Positions 1-8,026 of a stretch of 64,000 nucleotides of DNA are shown in pieces; the first letter of the stretch is position 1, and each line of letters starts with the position of its first letter. Source of the DNA: Chryseobacterium taichungense. Lineage in GTDB: Bacteria; Bacteroidota; Bacteroidia; Flavobacteriales; Weeksellaceae. Under the pieces are notes generated by a model that was given only the letters and a program-made list of their open reading frames with translations, made no database searches and was not told where the DNA came from. The stretch is from the NCBI RefSeq assembly GCF_900109935.1, contig NZ_FOBV01000010.1:79610-143609 (forward strand), in the 5' to 3' direction. The translations under genes were made by a program, and so were the position numbers.

Positions 1-2
1 AA

Positions 3-983
3 TTTGCTACGAAAAAGAAACATCTCAATCAAGAATATAAAAGAAAAAAAGCCCAGTATAACCGGGAAGAAATAACATTAGAACAGTTAAATGAAACAGA
101 TCACGATTGGTTTGAAAAACTAGTGATGTCAGTGCTTTCAGGAACAATCACTGCTCCAGAAACAAATAATACTTCATTAGATATGGCAACACACTGGCTT
201 CTAGACGAAGCTGTATGTATTATCCCCTGGAAAACTGATGTTCCTGAACAACATCAATTTATACAGGAAATTTTAAAGATGCATCTGGAATACTTAAACG
301 ATCAAAAAGTAGATAGTTATTCTGATTACCTTGACAGTAGAAGTGTATTTATATTTTTTTATCCAAGATATCTGTTAAGTCAGCCACTTGAGTTTTCGAA
401 ACCTCTTTTTACTTCTATTTTAGATTTAACAGTAAGCGTTGAGCAAAAAATAAAAACGGATAAATCTCAAGAATTTATTTTTAAACTAGTCAAGGAGTTT
501 ATTTTGGCAAGAGGAATTGACTTAGGAAAGTTTTGGGCACTTTGGGAGGTTTTGAAAGATTGGTCTTTGAAGAATATGAATGGTACCTTTTTTCCTTTTT
601 TATTATTAGATATTGACTGGAAGGATAGTGTAGAGAAATGTAGCTTTATCGAAGGCAGACATTTGTTTTATAAAGACTTGATTACAAATTGGGGATTTAA
701 CAGAATTAATTCTTCAATAAGATTCTTAAACGGTATAGCTTTTTATAATTATATGCCTGAATCTATATCGTGGATTGCACTGATGCTTAAAACGGAAAAA
801 TCTGTAGAAGCAGATTATAATCTGCTAAATAATTTCATTGAAAAAGCTTTTTACAAATACGGTGCAAAGATAAAACGAAACAGAAGTGCCTTGAAAGATT
901 TTCTATTTATCCTAGATTTTCTAATTGCGAAAAGCTCCACCAAAGCTTATATGCTAAAAGATGAGTTGCTTCAATATAAATAA
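3..983 (+). CDS. Partial unrecognised protein (C-terminal part)
   Basis: The reading frame is open from the window edge, so the true start lies upstream and at least 326 residues are present. Methionine codons such as the one at 126 are probably internal. The visible part has no signal peptide or membrane segment. It is rich in aromatic residues (FWALWEVLKDW, RFLNGIAFYNY) and looks like a packed alpha-helical region, as in the C-terminal part of a large multidomain protein. I do not recognise the family. It ends before a convergent hairpin terminator at 1010-1042. With the three unrelated ORFs that follow it seems to lie in an accessory segment; a defence or other island protein is possible but not shown by any motif here. 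Confidence 0.6.
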   Translation, partial: FATKKKHLNQEYKRKKAQYNREEITLEQLNETDHDWFEKLVMSVLSGTITAPETNNTSLDMATHWLLDEAVCIIPWKTDVPEQHQFIQEILKMHLEYLNDQKVDSYSDYLDSRSVFIFFYPRYLLSQPLEFSKPLFTSILDLTVSVEQKIKTDKSQEFIFKLVKEFILARGIDLGKFWALWEVLKDWSLKNMNGTFFPFLLLDIDWKDSVEKCSFIEGRHLFYKDLITNWGFNRINSSIRFLNGIAFYNYMPESISWIALMLKTEKSVEADYNLLNNFIEKAFYKYGAKIKRNRSALKDFLFILDFLIAKSSTKAYMLKDELLQYK

Positions 984-1009
984 ATTATATAATTTTTTGC
1001 CTGCGTAAA

Positions 1010-1042
1010 AATAAGGTCGGAAAATAACTTTCCGACCTTATT
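1010..1042. terminator. Bidirectional hairpin terminator
   Basis: A perfect 14-bp stem (AATAAGGTCGGAAA at 1010-1023 with TTTCCGACCTTATT at 1029-1042) closes a 5-nt loop. A/T-rich flanks lie on both sides. It sits between the converging genes 3-983 and 1043-1720 and abuts the stop codon of the latter. Confidence 0.85.
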
Positions 1043-1720
1043 CTAGCTATAAAATTTCCCATCAGATTGATATCCTTCGGGTTTGATAAAAGGTAATTCT
1101 TCAAGTTCTATTTTCTCCCCTTTTCGTACATAATATTTACCAATATGCTCATCGTCTTGTCCCATCAGATAGTGGCCTGTCAATCTTTCCAGCCATCCGT
1201 ACACTACGGCTCCTACAAACTTTTTGTAATGCCGTTTGTCAGCTAGCGGAGTATCATTAAAATTTTCCCTCTCATTTCCTGTTAGATGAGCTTGAGGATT
1301 TTTTGAATGATCATATTTCCACCACACAGTGATCATCAGTTCTTGGTAGCTAATCTCTCTCCAAAGAATCGCACAATTCTGTCCAAATAATTTTGTCAAA
1401 AAATGTCCATCCATATCTCCAGCTTTTCCCGGCTGTTCCTTATCAACATCAAAATTGATTTTTTTCTGTTTTAAAAGTTCATTAATCGCTGCAACAATTA
1501 AATTTCTATAAGGATCTTTGTTAAGAGCCTTAACAGTTTCCTGTCTTTGAATTGAGGCAACATTTTTTAATTGGTTTTGAAAGTTTTTCCAGGAATGAAA
1601 ACCACAGTTTATAGAGGCTTTCTCTAAAGCTTCAGCGTGCGTTATGCTTTCTGCTTTTTTGATTGATTTCGCCATACGCTTGATATATTCAGCAGTATGG
1701 CCCTTAATTTTTAAGACCAT
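1043..1720 (-). CDS. Unknown protein with an N-terminal DUF5623/glyoxalase-associated-like helical motif
   Basis: About 225 residues if it starts at the ATG at 1720 (MVLKIKGHTAEYIKRMAK). The frame also allows a start at 1762, but the extra 14 residues look random. Residues 7-48 form a basic two-helix motif (KRMAKSIKKA, then ALEKASINCGFHSWKNFQNQL). From memory this resembles the short N-terminal motif of DUF5623 and some glyoxalase-superfamily proteins, so the assignment is tentative. The remainder is soluble and rich in Trp and Tyr, with no catalytic motif I recognise. A TACCTTTG element on the minus strand at 1862-1869 could be its -7 promoter, giving a leader of about 140 nt. It is a stand-alone gene between two unrelated accessory genes. 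Confidence 0.55.
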   Translation of the reverse strand: MVLKIKGHTAEYIKRMAKSIKKAESITHAEALEKASINCGFHSWKNFQNQLKNVASIQRQETVKALNKDPYRNLIVAAINELLKQKKINFDVDKEQPGKAGDMDGHFLTKLFGQNCAILWREISYQELMITVWWKYDHSKNPQAHLTGNERENFNDTPLADKRHYKKFVGAVVYGWLERLTGHYLMGQDDEHIGKYYVRKGEKIELEELPFIKPEGYQSDGKFYS

Positions 1721-1762
1721 AATAACTAGTTTAAAATCGAAAAAATGACACCTGCCTCTCAA

Positions 1763-2088
1763 GTTTTCAAATTAAAAACTCGTTATTGGTATATAAATTA
1801 TTACTACAGCACTGAAACAGTTTCGCTAAGACAAGTGGCAAGCTTCTGTAAAAGCTTTAAACAAAGGTACATTTTTTTCAATTACTACGAATATTTTTTG
1901 AGAATTTAATTGTCGTTTCTTGATATTAAAAGTTTAGAAGTTAAGTATTAATGCTTTTTGTATCATGTCTTTTTGGTGAAGATTCTATTTTTTAATTAAA
2001 ATTATTCTTGTTTATACATTACATTTTATTTTTAAAATTTTGATACTTTTAAAATAAAAACGTATCTTTTAGTATAAAACTTTTACCT
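1763..2088. other. AT-rich intergenic region between divergent genes
   Basis: About 370 bases between divergent genes, counted from the start chosen at 1720. It holds a minus-strand TAnnTTTG element (1862-1869) for the gene on the left. It probably also holds an unseen plus-strand promoter for the pair on the right. The last 150 bases are very AT-rich. No ORF, RNA or repeat was recognised. Confidence 0.5.
1862..1869 (-). promoter_or_regulatory. Bacteroidota -7 promoter element
   Basis: The minus strand reads TACCTTTG, matching the TAnnTTTG -7 consensus of Bacteroidota sigma-ABfr. It lies upstream of the gene ending at 1043. No clean -33 TTTG is visible, so this is moderate evidence. Confidence 0.4.
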
Positions 2089-3477
2089 GTGGAAGATATC
2101 GACCTAACCAAAGTAAAATATTACCCGGACCGATTTTATATTTGTCTTGATGGATTCGACATCGAAAATTTAACAACTTTCCTTAGCGATCTAAGTATTG
2201 GCGAACAGCAGTCTATATTCATACATGAATACTATCATTATTTGACTAACATAGCAACTTTCGCAGGAATTCGTCAGTTTGCTCTAAACTTTTGTGACAG
2301 ATTTAAAGCAACAACTATATTAGCGGTAGCAAAAGGCTTGGATGCATTTCCAATAAATACAAACAACCACCAAAATTGCGCGGAAATGGTAAAATATTGG
2401 GCAGACGCTCTTGAATTACTTAATGACGATGATATTGATTATAATGTTATACAAGAAACTGCAAGATCACCTAATAAAAAATTTTCTATAAGTTCTATAG
2501 AAATAATAGAAAAACCTATGGATGTTTTAGTCGATGGAAATGTTATAAGTGGAGGCCGAAAATTTATAGCCATTTCTGTATGTGGACTATCAAGTATTAA
2601 ATCTTTTAATCTGACCTTTGGAGCGATAGATGAATTTCTAAGTTCAGCTATCGATGAATATTTGTTTGAAAAGGACATGTCTGATGTAAACCCTAGCATA
2701 TTAAGCAATAGGGCATTTTACCCTTATTGTTTTTTTGATGAGTTATTTAAATTTTATGGAATATACCCGGCTTCAGCATTTGAAAAGATTATTATAGGGT
2801 ACTTTTCGCTAAACTCTCCTAATCCTCCAATCACTCTTATAAATATTCTGAAAAAACTTCAGAATGGAGCTTATAATGAATTTAAGAAGAATCCTGAAGA
2901 TTTTTTAATGACTAATTTTTTTGAAAATTCTCAATATGAAAATGTTTTGAATTATATAAAATCATTTGCTGATCAATGTTTTGAGCAAGGAAGAATTCAT
3001 ATAGCTCAAGCACTTTATTACTATTATGATAAATTTTATATGTCTCAGAAATTAAAAGAAAATGATTACTTTTTCTTTGTAAGACCGTTCTTTGTAAAAG
3101 CGGAAGAGACTTTGAGGATGAAACAGAAATTTTCACTTTCACTTTCTAGAATAATAAATCTTTTTAGCCCACCAGTAATCTTAAAAGATAAACAATTCTT
3201 TTATATTGATAAACTAACATCATTCGGTGAGTCTACAGTTTTAATATTAGCTACATACGAAATTTTAGAAAGTATTAAAACGAATAAGATTGCTAAAAGA
3301 CCACCCAATCTTAAAGCTAAATATAATTTTCCTGATGGTGATCCTAATTGCGATACTTTCGAGCTTTTTACTCCACCACCCATATATGGTACTGCATTCC
3401 GATTAGCACTTAATGAAATAGGTTTGTATGGTCTGTATCTAAAGGAACTTGAAGCAAAAAAGAATAAAGACAATTAA
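2089..3477 (+). CDS. HExxH zincin-like protein, partner of a DUF4238 protein
   Basis: 462 residues from a GTG start at 2089; no in-frame ATG is better placed. Residues 43-54 (IFIHEYYHYLTN) match the extended zincin signature, with His46, Glu47 and His50 as possible zinc ligands and catalytic base. A helix at about 179-194 (AIDEFLSSAIDE) carries glutamates that could supply a third, gluzincin-type ligand. There is no signal peptide or transmembrane segment, so it should act in the cytoplasm. The rest shows no family I can name. Its stop lies 16 nt before the ATG of the DUF4238 gene, so the two are almost certainly co-transcribed. The coding sequence is more AT-rich than the housekeeping genes nearby, which suggests acquisition. 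A peptidase function is inferred from the motif alone. Confidence 0.6.
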   Translation: MEDIDLTKVKYYPDRFYICLDGFDIENLTTFLSDLSIGEQQSIFIHEYYHYLTNIATFAGIRQFALNFCDRFKATTILAVAKGLDAFPINTNNHQNCAEMVKYWADALELLNDDDIDYNVIQETARSPNKKFSISSIEIIEKPMDVLVDGNVISGGRKFIAISVCGLSSIKSFNLTFGAIDEFLSSAIDEYLFEKDMSDVNPSILSNRAFYPYCFFDELFKFYGIYPASAFEKIIIGYFSLNSPNPPITLINILKKLQNGAYNEFKKNPEDFLMTNFFENSQYENVLNYIKSFADQCFEQGRIHIAQALYYYYDKFYMSQKLKENDYFFFVRPFFVKAEETLRMKQKFSLSLSRIINLFSPPVILKDKQFFYIDKLTSFGESTVLILATYEILESIKTNKIAKRPPNLKAKYNFPDGDPNCDTFELFTPPPIYGTAFRLALNEIGLYGLYLKELEAKKNKDN

Positions 3478-3493
3478 GTAATACTGCCAGCCT

Positions 3494-4369
3494 ATGACAT
3501 TATCAAAAAGACACCACTACATTCCTCAATTTCTTATCAAAAGATTTGCAGACGAGGATAATATGCTTTATATATATGACAAAGAAAAGAATGCTTTCGC
3601 CAAGGCAAGGAGAAGTCCAAAGTCTGTTTTCTTTGAGATGAACAGAAACACCCTATACCTTGACGGAGTTCCTGACGACGGCTTGGAAAAACTTTATGCT
3701 GAACTTGATGAAATGTTTTCAAAAGATTTACAAGAAATAACAAGTTCAGGAACAATTACTGAAGAGGCATTAACGTCTATACTATTTATGGCATCATCAA
3801 TGAAATGGCGCTTGCCAGCAAATGATAATCTGTTTGATGCCAAAGACAAGGAATATCCCTACGAAAAACTACCAGTTAAAATTACTATTAAAAAAGACGA
3901 TGGAATAGATCATATAGAAGCGATGGAATATCTAATTAATTCGAAATTTTTCAAAAATACAAAAAGATTGATTTTCCCATTTCTTCCTTTTTACGAAAAT
4001 CTTGCTATAAGCGAGGAAAAATTACTTCGTGTTCAAAATAACAGTTATGTAAATTCTAATACAAATATAATTTCAATATTAGGAGATGTTCCCTTAATAG
4101 AAAGTGACATTAATAATCTTGATGATTTCGGAAATTTCATTTTGCCACTTGGTAATAATGAAACTTTTATTTGTACTGATTCCCAAGAAAAGAATGTAAA
4201 AAACATCGCTTTCTATTTAAATAAAGATTTAGCAATGTTTCATCAGGCTCAGAAATATGTTGTATGTAAGGATAAAGAATATCTTCAGAAGATAATAGAA
4301 ACTTACAAGCATCTTCAAAATCAGGGTCAGGCAGAAATGATCAATCGTTATATATTTCAGTTTGTATAG
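3494..4369 (+). CDS. DUF4238 domain-containing protein
   Basis: 291 residues. The N-terminus (KRHHYIPQFLIKRF, residues 5-18) is the hallmark of the DUF4238 family, and the following LYIYDKE segment also fits. The protein is soluble, with no signal peptide. The family has no function I can state with confidence; its members are scattered in bacterial accessory regions. The gene lies 16 nt after an HExxH protein, which suggests a two-gene unit. No dedicated terminator follows within 60 bases. The coding sequence is AT-rich like its partner. The family call is secure; the function is unknown. Confidence 0.75.
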   Translation: MTLSKRHHYIPQFLIKRFADEDNMLYIYDKEKNAFAKARRSPKSVFFEMNRNTLYLDGVPDDGLEKLYAELDEMFSKDLQEITSSGTITEEALTSILFMASSMKWRLPANDNLFDAKDKEYPYEKLPVKITIKKDDGIDHIEAMEYLINSKFFKNTKRLIFPFLPFYENLAISEEKLLRVQNNSYVNSNTNIISILGDVPLIESDINNLDDFGNFILPLGNNETFICTDSQEKNVKNIAFYLNKDLAMFHQAQKYVVCKDKEYLQKIIETYKHLQNQGQAEMINRYIFQFV

Positions 4370-4557
4370 GAAGAAATTGAAGATATAGTCGACCGTCTAT
4401 AAGTTAAAATTAGGTTCTCCTATTCATTCACTATAAATAAAGTTAAATTTTAATTATATTTGGTCATAATTGGTCTTAGGTATATTGAAAGAATTTAATT
4501 TTATCGGCAATAACAAGAAAAGTAATTTGAAAGTTTACAACCGAACAAAAATTGACT

Positions 4558-4725
4558 TATATTTGCAGTAGTAAAAGACGCTAATATTCTTTTTTCTTAG
4601 TGACCTATTCAGTGACCTATTAAAATCGAGAACAGCATAAGTCCGATTAATAGGGTGTTTGTTAAAACACGTACAAGCCCCTCAGGACCCACAGAAATCT
4701 CTCTTTTTTAAGGGAGATTTTTTTG
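4558..4725 (+). ncRNA. Candidate structured small RNA of unknown family
   Basis: A TATATTTG -7 element at 4558-4565 is followed by about 130 nt with no ORF but clear base-pairing potential. CCTATTAAAATCG can pair with CGATTAATAGG across an AGAACAGCATAAGTC loop. GTGTTT-GTTA-AAACAC forms a second perfect stem. An intrinsic terminator follows at 4695-4725. That order (promoter, hairpins, terminator, no ORF) is typical of a small RNA gene. It does not read as a tRNA, tmRNA or SRP RNA to me. 6S-type RNA is possible but not shown. No good -33 element was found, which lowers confidence. Confidence 0.4.
4695..4725 (+). terminator. Intrinsic terminator
   Basis: The stem AAATCTCTC (4695-4703) pairs with GGGAGATTT (4712-4720, one G-T pair) and runs into a T-tract. 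No protein gene ends just upstream, which supports a transcribed RNA in the preceding region. Confidence 0.75.
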
Positions 4726-4814
4726 TTTTATAAATGGATAGTTTTAATGCTAATAAATAATCATAATAAATAAAACGTCCAGAAAAACTGAGTGTTTTTA
4801 TACTTTAAATAGAC

Positions 4815-4979
4815 TTATTTATTATGTCCGGGCGCATAATTTCTGGCAGATTTGTTTCCTGTTGCTTTTTTAACCTGCCCTGGAGGCAATCCTTTATTTC
4901 CATTGGATTTTACGGCAACACATGAACTGAAAAGCAGTCCTATTATTATAGCAATTCCGATTTTCTTATATACTTTCAT
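4815..4979 (-). CDS. Small secreted lipoprotein
   Basis: A 54-residue ORF starting at ATG 4979. It begins MKVYKKIGIAIIIGLLFSSC, a lipoprotein signal peptide with the lipobox LFSSC and lipidation at Cys20. The mature part is short, basic and Gly/Pro/Asn-rich (GLPPGQVKKATGNKSARNYAPG). Many Bacteroidota genomes carry such tiny PPGQ-KK lipoproteins, sometimes annotated as 'quinol oxidase subunit 4'; that name has no support here. It stands alone, about 80 bases before the glycosyltransferase gene, on the same strand. The function is unknown. Confidence 0.75.
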   Translation of the reverse strand: MKVYKKIGIAIIIGLLFSSCVAVKSNGNKGLPPGQVKKATGNKSARNYAPGHNK

Positions 4980-5058
4980 AATCTCACAAATTTAAAATAG
5001 ATATTAAAATAGTATGCCAATGAAAGTTATTAAGGAATTAATATTATGAGAATAAGAA

Positions 5059-6024
5059 TTATATTTTTTCAATAATCTTCTGGATATTAAGTTCTTCCAG
5101 GCAGGCCCAGTCTCCACGAAAGCATTCTTTATCCCCAAAAACCGAACATGGCCTGCACGTAAGATCTTTCACCTGAACCACATCGCTCTCGCTTTGTCCA
5201 AAACCTAAAAATCCGGCATAAGGATGGGTTTGCCCCCAAACGGAAACACATCTTGTTCCTACCAGGCTCGCCAAATGCATATTCGCCGAATCCATAGAAA
5301 TCATAAGTTCTAATTTTGAAATCTGATCCAGCTCTTCGGTAAGGCTTAATCTGCCCGCAAGGCTTTTCGTATTAGGAATTTCCTTTTCCCATTTTTCCAG
5401 TATTTCGGTTTCTGTTTTTCCGCCACCAAAAAAATATACCGTACGATTTTGAGCTAAAATCCTTGTCAACTCATAAGACTTTTCTAAAGGTAACATTTTT
5501 CCTTTATGCTGGGCAAATGGCGCGAAACCAATACCTGATTTAGCGATAGCTTTAGGTCTTAATTGATGAGATAATTCAACCTTAAAACCCATTTCGCGGA
5601 AAACATCGGCATAACGTTCTACTGTTTTTTTTAACTGGGTTTTATTAAGATTCCAAATGTCTGTTAAATGTTCTTTTTCTTCCTTTTCTTTATTAATCTT
5701 GAAAACCTTCAATCCTTTTCTCCGGTAGATTTTATCAAGAATTTTTGTTCTGATTACATCATGAAGATTAGCAATTAAGTCTGGATGAAACTCGCTGATC
5801 AATTCATTGGCAAGTCTTGTTAAGCCAAAGAAGCCTTTATAATCATCAAGGTTAACTCCTTTAAATATAACATTCGGAATATCAGCAAATAAAGCTTCAA
5901 AATTACTTCTGGAAACCATAATGATTTCCACATCAGGATTTTGCTCAAGAAATTCCCGGAATACGGGTGCAGTCATTGCAACATCACCAAAAGCAGAAAA
6001 ACGATATGCTAAAATTCTTGTCAC
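5059..6024 (-). CDS. Glycosyltransferase family 9 (heptosyltransferase-like)
   Basis: 321 residues from a GTG start at 6024, 2 nt after the sufE stop codon; no in-frame ATG lies upstream. The N-terminus (RILAYRFSAFGDVAMTAPVFREF) is the classic GT9 opening. The C-terminal half has the nucleotide-sugar donor region (GIGFAPFAQHKGKMLPLE, then SMDSANMHLASLVGT and SVWGQTHP). GT9 enzymes transfer heptose or a related sugar to the lipid A core at the inner face of the cytoplasmic membrane. The exact sugar cannot be read from the sequence. Cysteines in the last 40 residues (RPCSVFGDKECF) recur in Bacteroidota homologues as far as I recall. Confidence 0.88.
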   Translation of the reverse strand: MTRILAYRFSAFGDVAMTAPVFREFLEQNPDVEIIMVSRSNFEALFADIPNVIFKGVNLDDYKGFFGLTRLANELISEFHPDLIANLHDVIRTKILDKIYRRKGLKVFKINKEKEEKEHLTDIWNLNKTQLKKTVERYADVFREMGFKVELSHQLRPKAIAKSGIGFAPFAQHKGKMLPLEKSYELTRILAQNRTVYFFGGGKTETEILEKWEKEIPNTKSLAGRLSLTEELDQISKLELMISMDSANMHLASLVGTRCVSVWGQTHPYAGFLGFGQSESDVVQVKDLTCRPCSVFGDKECFRGDWACLEELNIQKIIEKI

Positions 6025-6026
6025 AA

Positions 6027-6446
6027 TTACGACTTTAGTTGGTAGGCAACTGCGTAAAATTTAATTTGTTTCGTCATGGCCATTAATCCATTCGCTCTGG
6101 AAGGAGAAAGAAACTCCTGCAAGCCGATTTCTGAAATAAAATCAAAATCAGAATCCAAAATCTCCTTTGTAGAATGGCCGCTGTAAATACTTACCAGAAG
6201 AGAAACAATTCCTTTTGGCAAAATCCCATCAGAATCAGCATTGAAGAATAACTTACCGTCTTTAAATTCAGCATCGATCCAGACTTTACTTTGGCAGCCT
6301 TTAATAAGATTTTCATCCGTTTTCTTGTCTTCAGAAAGTCCTTTAAGCTCTTTTCCCAGATCTATTATGTATTCATATTTCTGTTCCCAATCGTCAAGAA
6401 AAGCAAATTCATCGATTATTTCCTGCTGTTTTTCTTTAATGGTCAT
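6027..6446 (-). CDS. sufE: SufE family cysteine-desulfurase sulfur acceptor
   Basis: 139 residues, the usual SufE length. The catalytic loop KGCQSKVW places Cys51 where E. coli SufE takes persulfide sulfur from SufS. The LSPSRANGL segment near the C-terminus is also conserved in the family. SufE passes sulfur to the SufBCD scaffold for Fe-S cluster assembly in the cytoplasm. The gene lies 2 nt before the GT9 gene, so the two are translated from one message although unrelated in role. No suf operon is visible here. Confidence 0.93.
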   Translation of the reverse strand: MTIKEKQQEIIDEFAFLDDWEQKYEYIIDLGKELKGLSEDKKTDENLIKGCQSKVWIDAEFKDGKLFFNADSDGILPKGIVSLLVSIYSGHSTKEILDSDFDFISEIGLQEFLSPSRANGLMAMTKQIKFYAVAYQLKS

Positions 6447-6525
6447 TGTAAATAATTTCTTTCTGCAAAGATACTAAATTATGTTTAGGCCTAAGGTGGT
6501 TAAAATCATAATAAAAACAATTGAC

Positions 6526-7650
6526 TTACTGCTTATTGTCCATAGCCTGCTGAGAGTATAAAACCTTTTCAAAAAGCTTCAGCAGTTTCACCTCTTCATT
6601 TTCCCAGCACAGTAAATCAGCTGCCTTTTCCAGCTCAACTTGGTAATTTTTTCTTCCTTTTCTTAAAACTGAACGGACCGCCTCTGCAATATTTTCAGGA
6701 TGATGATTTTCAATAATTTCCCCGACATCAAATTGCCGTTTAATATTCTGCATTTCAGGAAGATCAGAAAGAATTAATGGAACACGAGCCTGAATGCAAT
6801 CTAAAACCTTATTAGGAAGTGAATAATAATAACTTTCTCCTCCGTTTTCCTCGATGCTCATCCCGCAATCAGCGGTAAGGGTAATCTTCCGGAGATCCTC
6901 TGGTAAAAGTTTTCCCAAGAATAACACTTTATCCTGAAGCTTTTCTTTAAAAACCAACTCTTCGTATTCTTTTTTCTTCGGTCCGTCTCCTGCAATTTTA
7001 AAGATCACATGATCAAGATGATGCATAGCCAGGATTGCCTTATCTATGCCGCGGAAAGGATTTATAACACCCTGATATAAAATTATTTTAGGATTATTTT
7101 CAGGAATATTGACATTAAAATCCAGTTTTCTTGGTGCATTCTGAATAACGGTTGCCTGCACACCATAACGATTGCTAAACCATATTGCATAACCTGCGCT
7201 TGCCGTAATCATAAATTTAATATTCGGAATAACTGCTTTTTCGAGATAACGCCAGATTTTTTGTGACATTTTGCCCTGAATTGCCGGCATTTCGGAAAAA
7301 ATTTCATGACTGTCAAAAACCAGTGGAATATTCAATTTTTTAGCAATTAAATAATTCGGGAGCAGCGCATCAAGATCATTGGCATAGAGAATCGTATTTT
7401 TATCAGCTTTTTTTTTCAATTCCCTGTACAATTTCCAGTTGAACTCAAAATAGGCAGTTTTTAAACTTTTCGAAATCAGCTTTATTCTTGAAACCAAATA
7501 GGGTCTAGATAATTCTTCTTCCCCACCCCAATTATTTCCTATCAATTCAATGATATAGCCGTTATTGTGAAGGGTGCTGCAAATCTTTTCAATACGCTGA
7601 TCTGTGTAAAGATTGCTAAATGCGGAAACAATAATTCTCTTTCTGCTCAT
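6526..7650 (-). CDS. Glycosyltransferase family 4
   Basis: 374 residues from ATG 7650 (MSRKRIIVSAFSNLYTDQRIEKI). A longer frame to 7767 exists, but its N-terminus runs through the neighbouring gene and looks random. The protein has the GT-B layout: an N-terminal acceptor domain with a DSHEIFSEMP motif, and a C-terminal donor domain with ILYQGVINPFRGID, FKIAGDGPKKKEYE and a YSLPNKVLDCI segment carrying the typical E-x7-E-like region. It probably adds a sugar to a surface polysaccharide or lipid. The acceptor and donor are unknown. It overlaps the upstream membrane-protein gene by ATGA, so the two are translationally coupled. Confidence 0.88.
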   Translation of the reverse strand: MSRKRIIVSAFSNLYTDQRIEKICSTLHNNGYIIELIGNNWGGEEELSRPYLVSRIKLISKSLKTAYFEFNWKLYRELKKKADKNTILYANDLDALLPNYLIAKKLNIPLVFDSHEIFSEMPAIQGKMSQKIWRYLEKAVIPNIKFMITASAGYAIWFSNRYGVQATVIQNAPRKLDFNVNIPENNPKIILYQGVINPFRGIDKAILAMHHLDHVIFKIAGDGPKKKEYEELVFKEKLQDKVLFLGKLLPEDLRKITLTADCGMSIEENGGESYYYSLPNKVLDCIQARVPLILSDLPEMQNIKRQFDVGEIIENHHPENIAEAVRSVLRKGRKNYQVELEKAADLLCWENEEVKLLKLFEKVLYSQQAMDNKQ

Positions 7651-7874
7651 TTTTTGCTTTTGTCCGCCAGAAGATGATAGATTTGTATAAAGCAGATCAG
7701 TCCGTTTGGAATAATTACGGGCCACAACATTCCGCTGAAAATGCCATAAATGACAAAACAGATGCATCCTATCATATTGACAATCCTGATCTTTCTTATG
7801 TCTTTAAGAATAAAACTCAGCACGATAAAAAGCGATGCGGAATATCCGATATAAGTGGCAATTTCAGGGTTCAT
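7647..7874 (-). CDS. Small YgjV-like inner-membrane protein
   Basis: 75 residues with two to three hydrophobic helices (IGYSASLFIVLSFIL, IVNMIGCICFVIYGIFSG, VIIPNGLICFIQIYHLL). The pattern matches the YgjV/Imp family of small bacterial membrane proteins. Its function is not known. Its stop overlaps the start of the family 4 glycosyltransferase (ATGA), so it is translated with that gene and may help it at the membrane; that role is inference from position only. Confidence 0.7.
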   Translation of the reverse strand: MNPEIATYIGYSASLFIVLSFILKDIRKIRIVNMIGCICFVIYGIFSGMLWPVIIPNGLICFIQIYHLLADKSKK

Positions 7875-8026
7875 TAGCGAAATTTAGAGGATCACAAACT
7901 TAATCATTTTCAGTAAGATAATAAAATTTTTTCTGCCATAAAGTCATTTATTGGTTTTTGGTAAAATATTTGTAATTTAGATAATGGATAAATGGCAATG
8001 CTGCCTTTATTCTAATGAGATATATT

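Larger units (their letters stand above)
4370..4814. other. Gene-free region with repeats and a structured candidate RNA
   Basis: About 445 bases without a protein gene, at the edge of the accessory segment. It holds a short direct repeat of TTGGTC near 4460-4475, a -7-like TATATTTG at 4558-4565, and a tandem 12-bp repeat (AGTGACCTATTC then AGTGACCTATT) at about 4599-4621. Two hairpins and a terminator follow. The candidate RNA is listed separately. The repeats next to a structured RNA would also suit an integration site. Confidence 0.5.

Noticed and set aside
4600..4700. tRNA or tmRNA in the structured gap
   Set aside because: No T-loop consensus, cloverleaf or CCA-type end could be drawn on either strand.
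7651..7767. Longer start for the family 4 glycosyltransferase
   Set aside because: It would lie inside the upstream membrane-protein gene and lacks the family N-terminus, which begins at 7650.
6526..7874. Surface-polysaccharide gene cluster
   Set aside because: Only two glycosyltransferases and a small membrane protein are here, with sufE between them and no polymerase, flippase or sugar-nucleotide genes.
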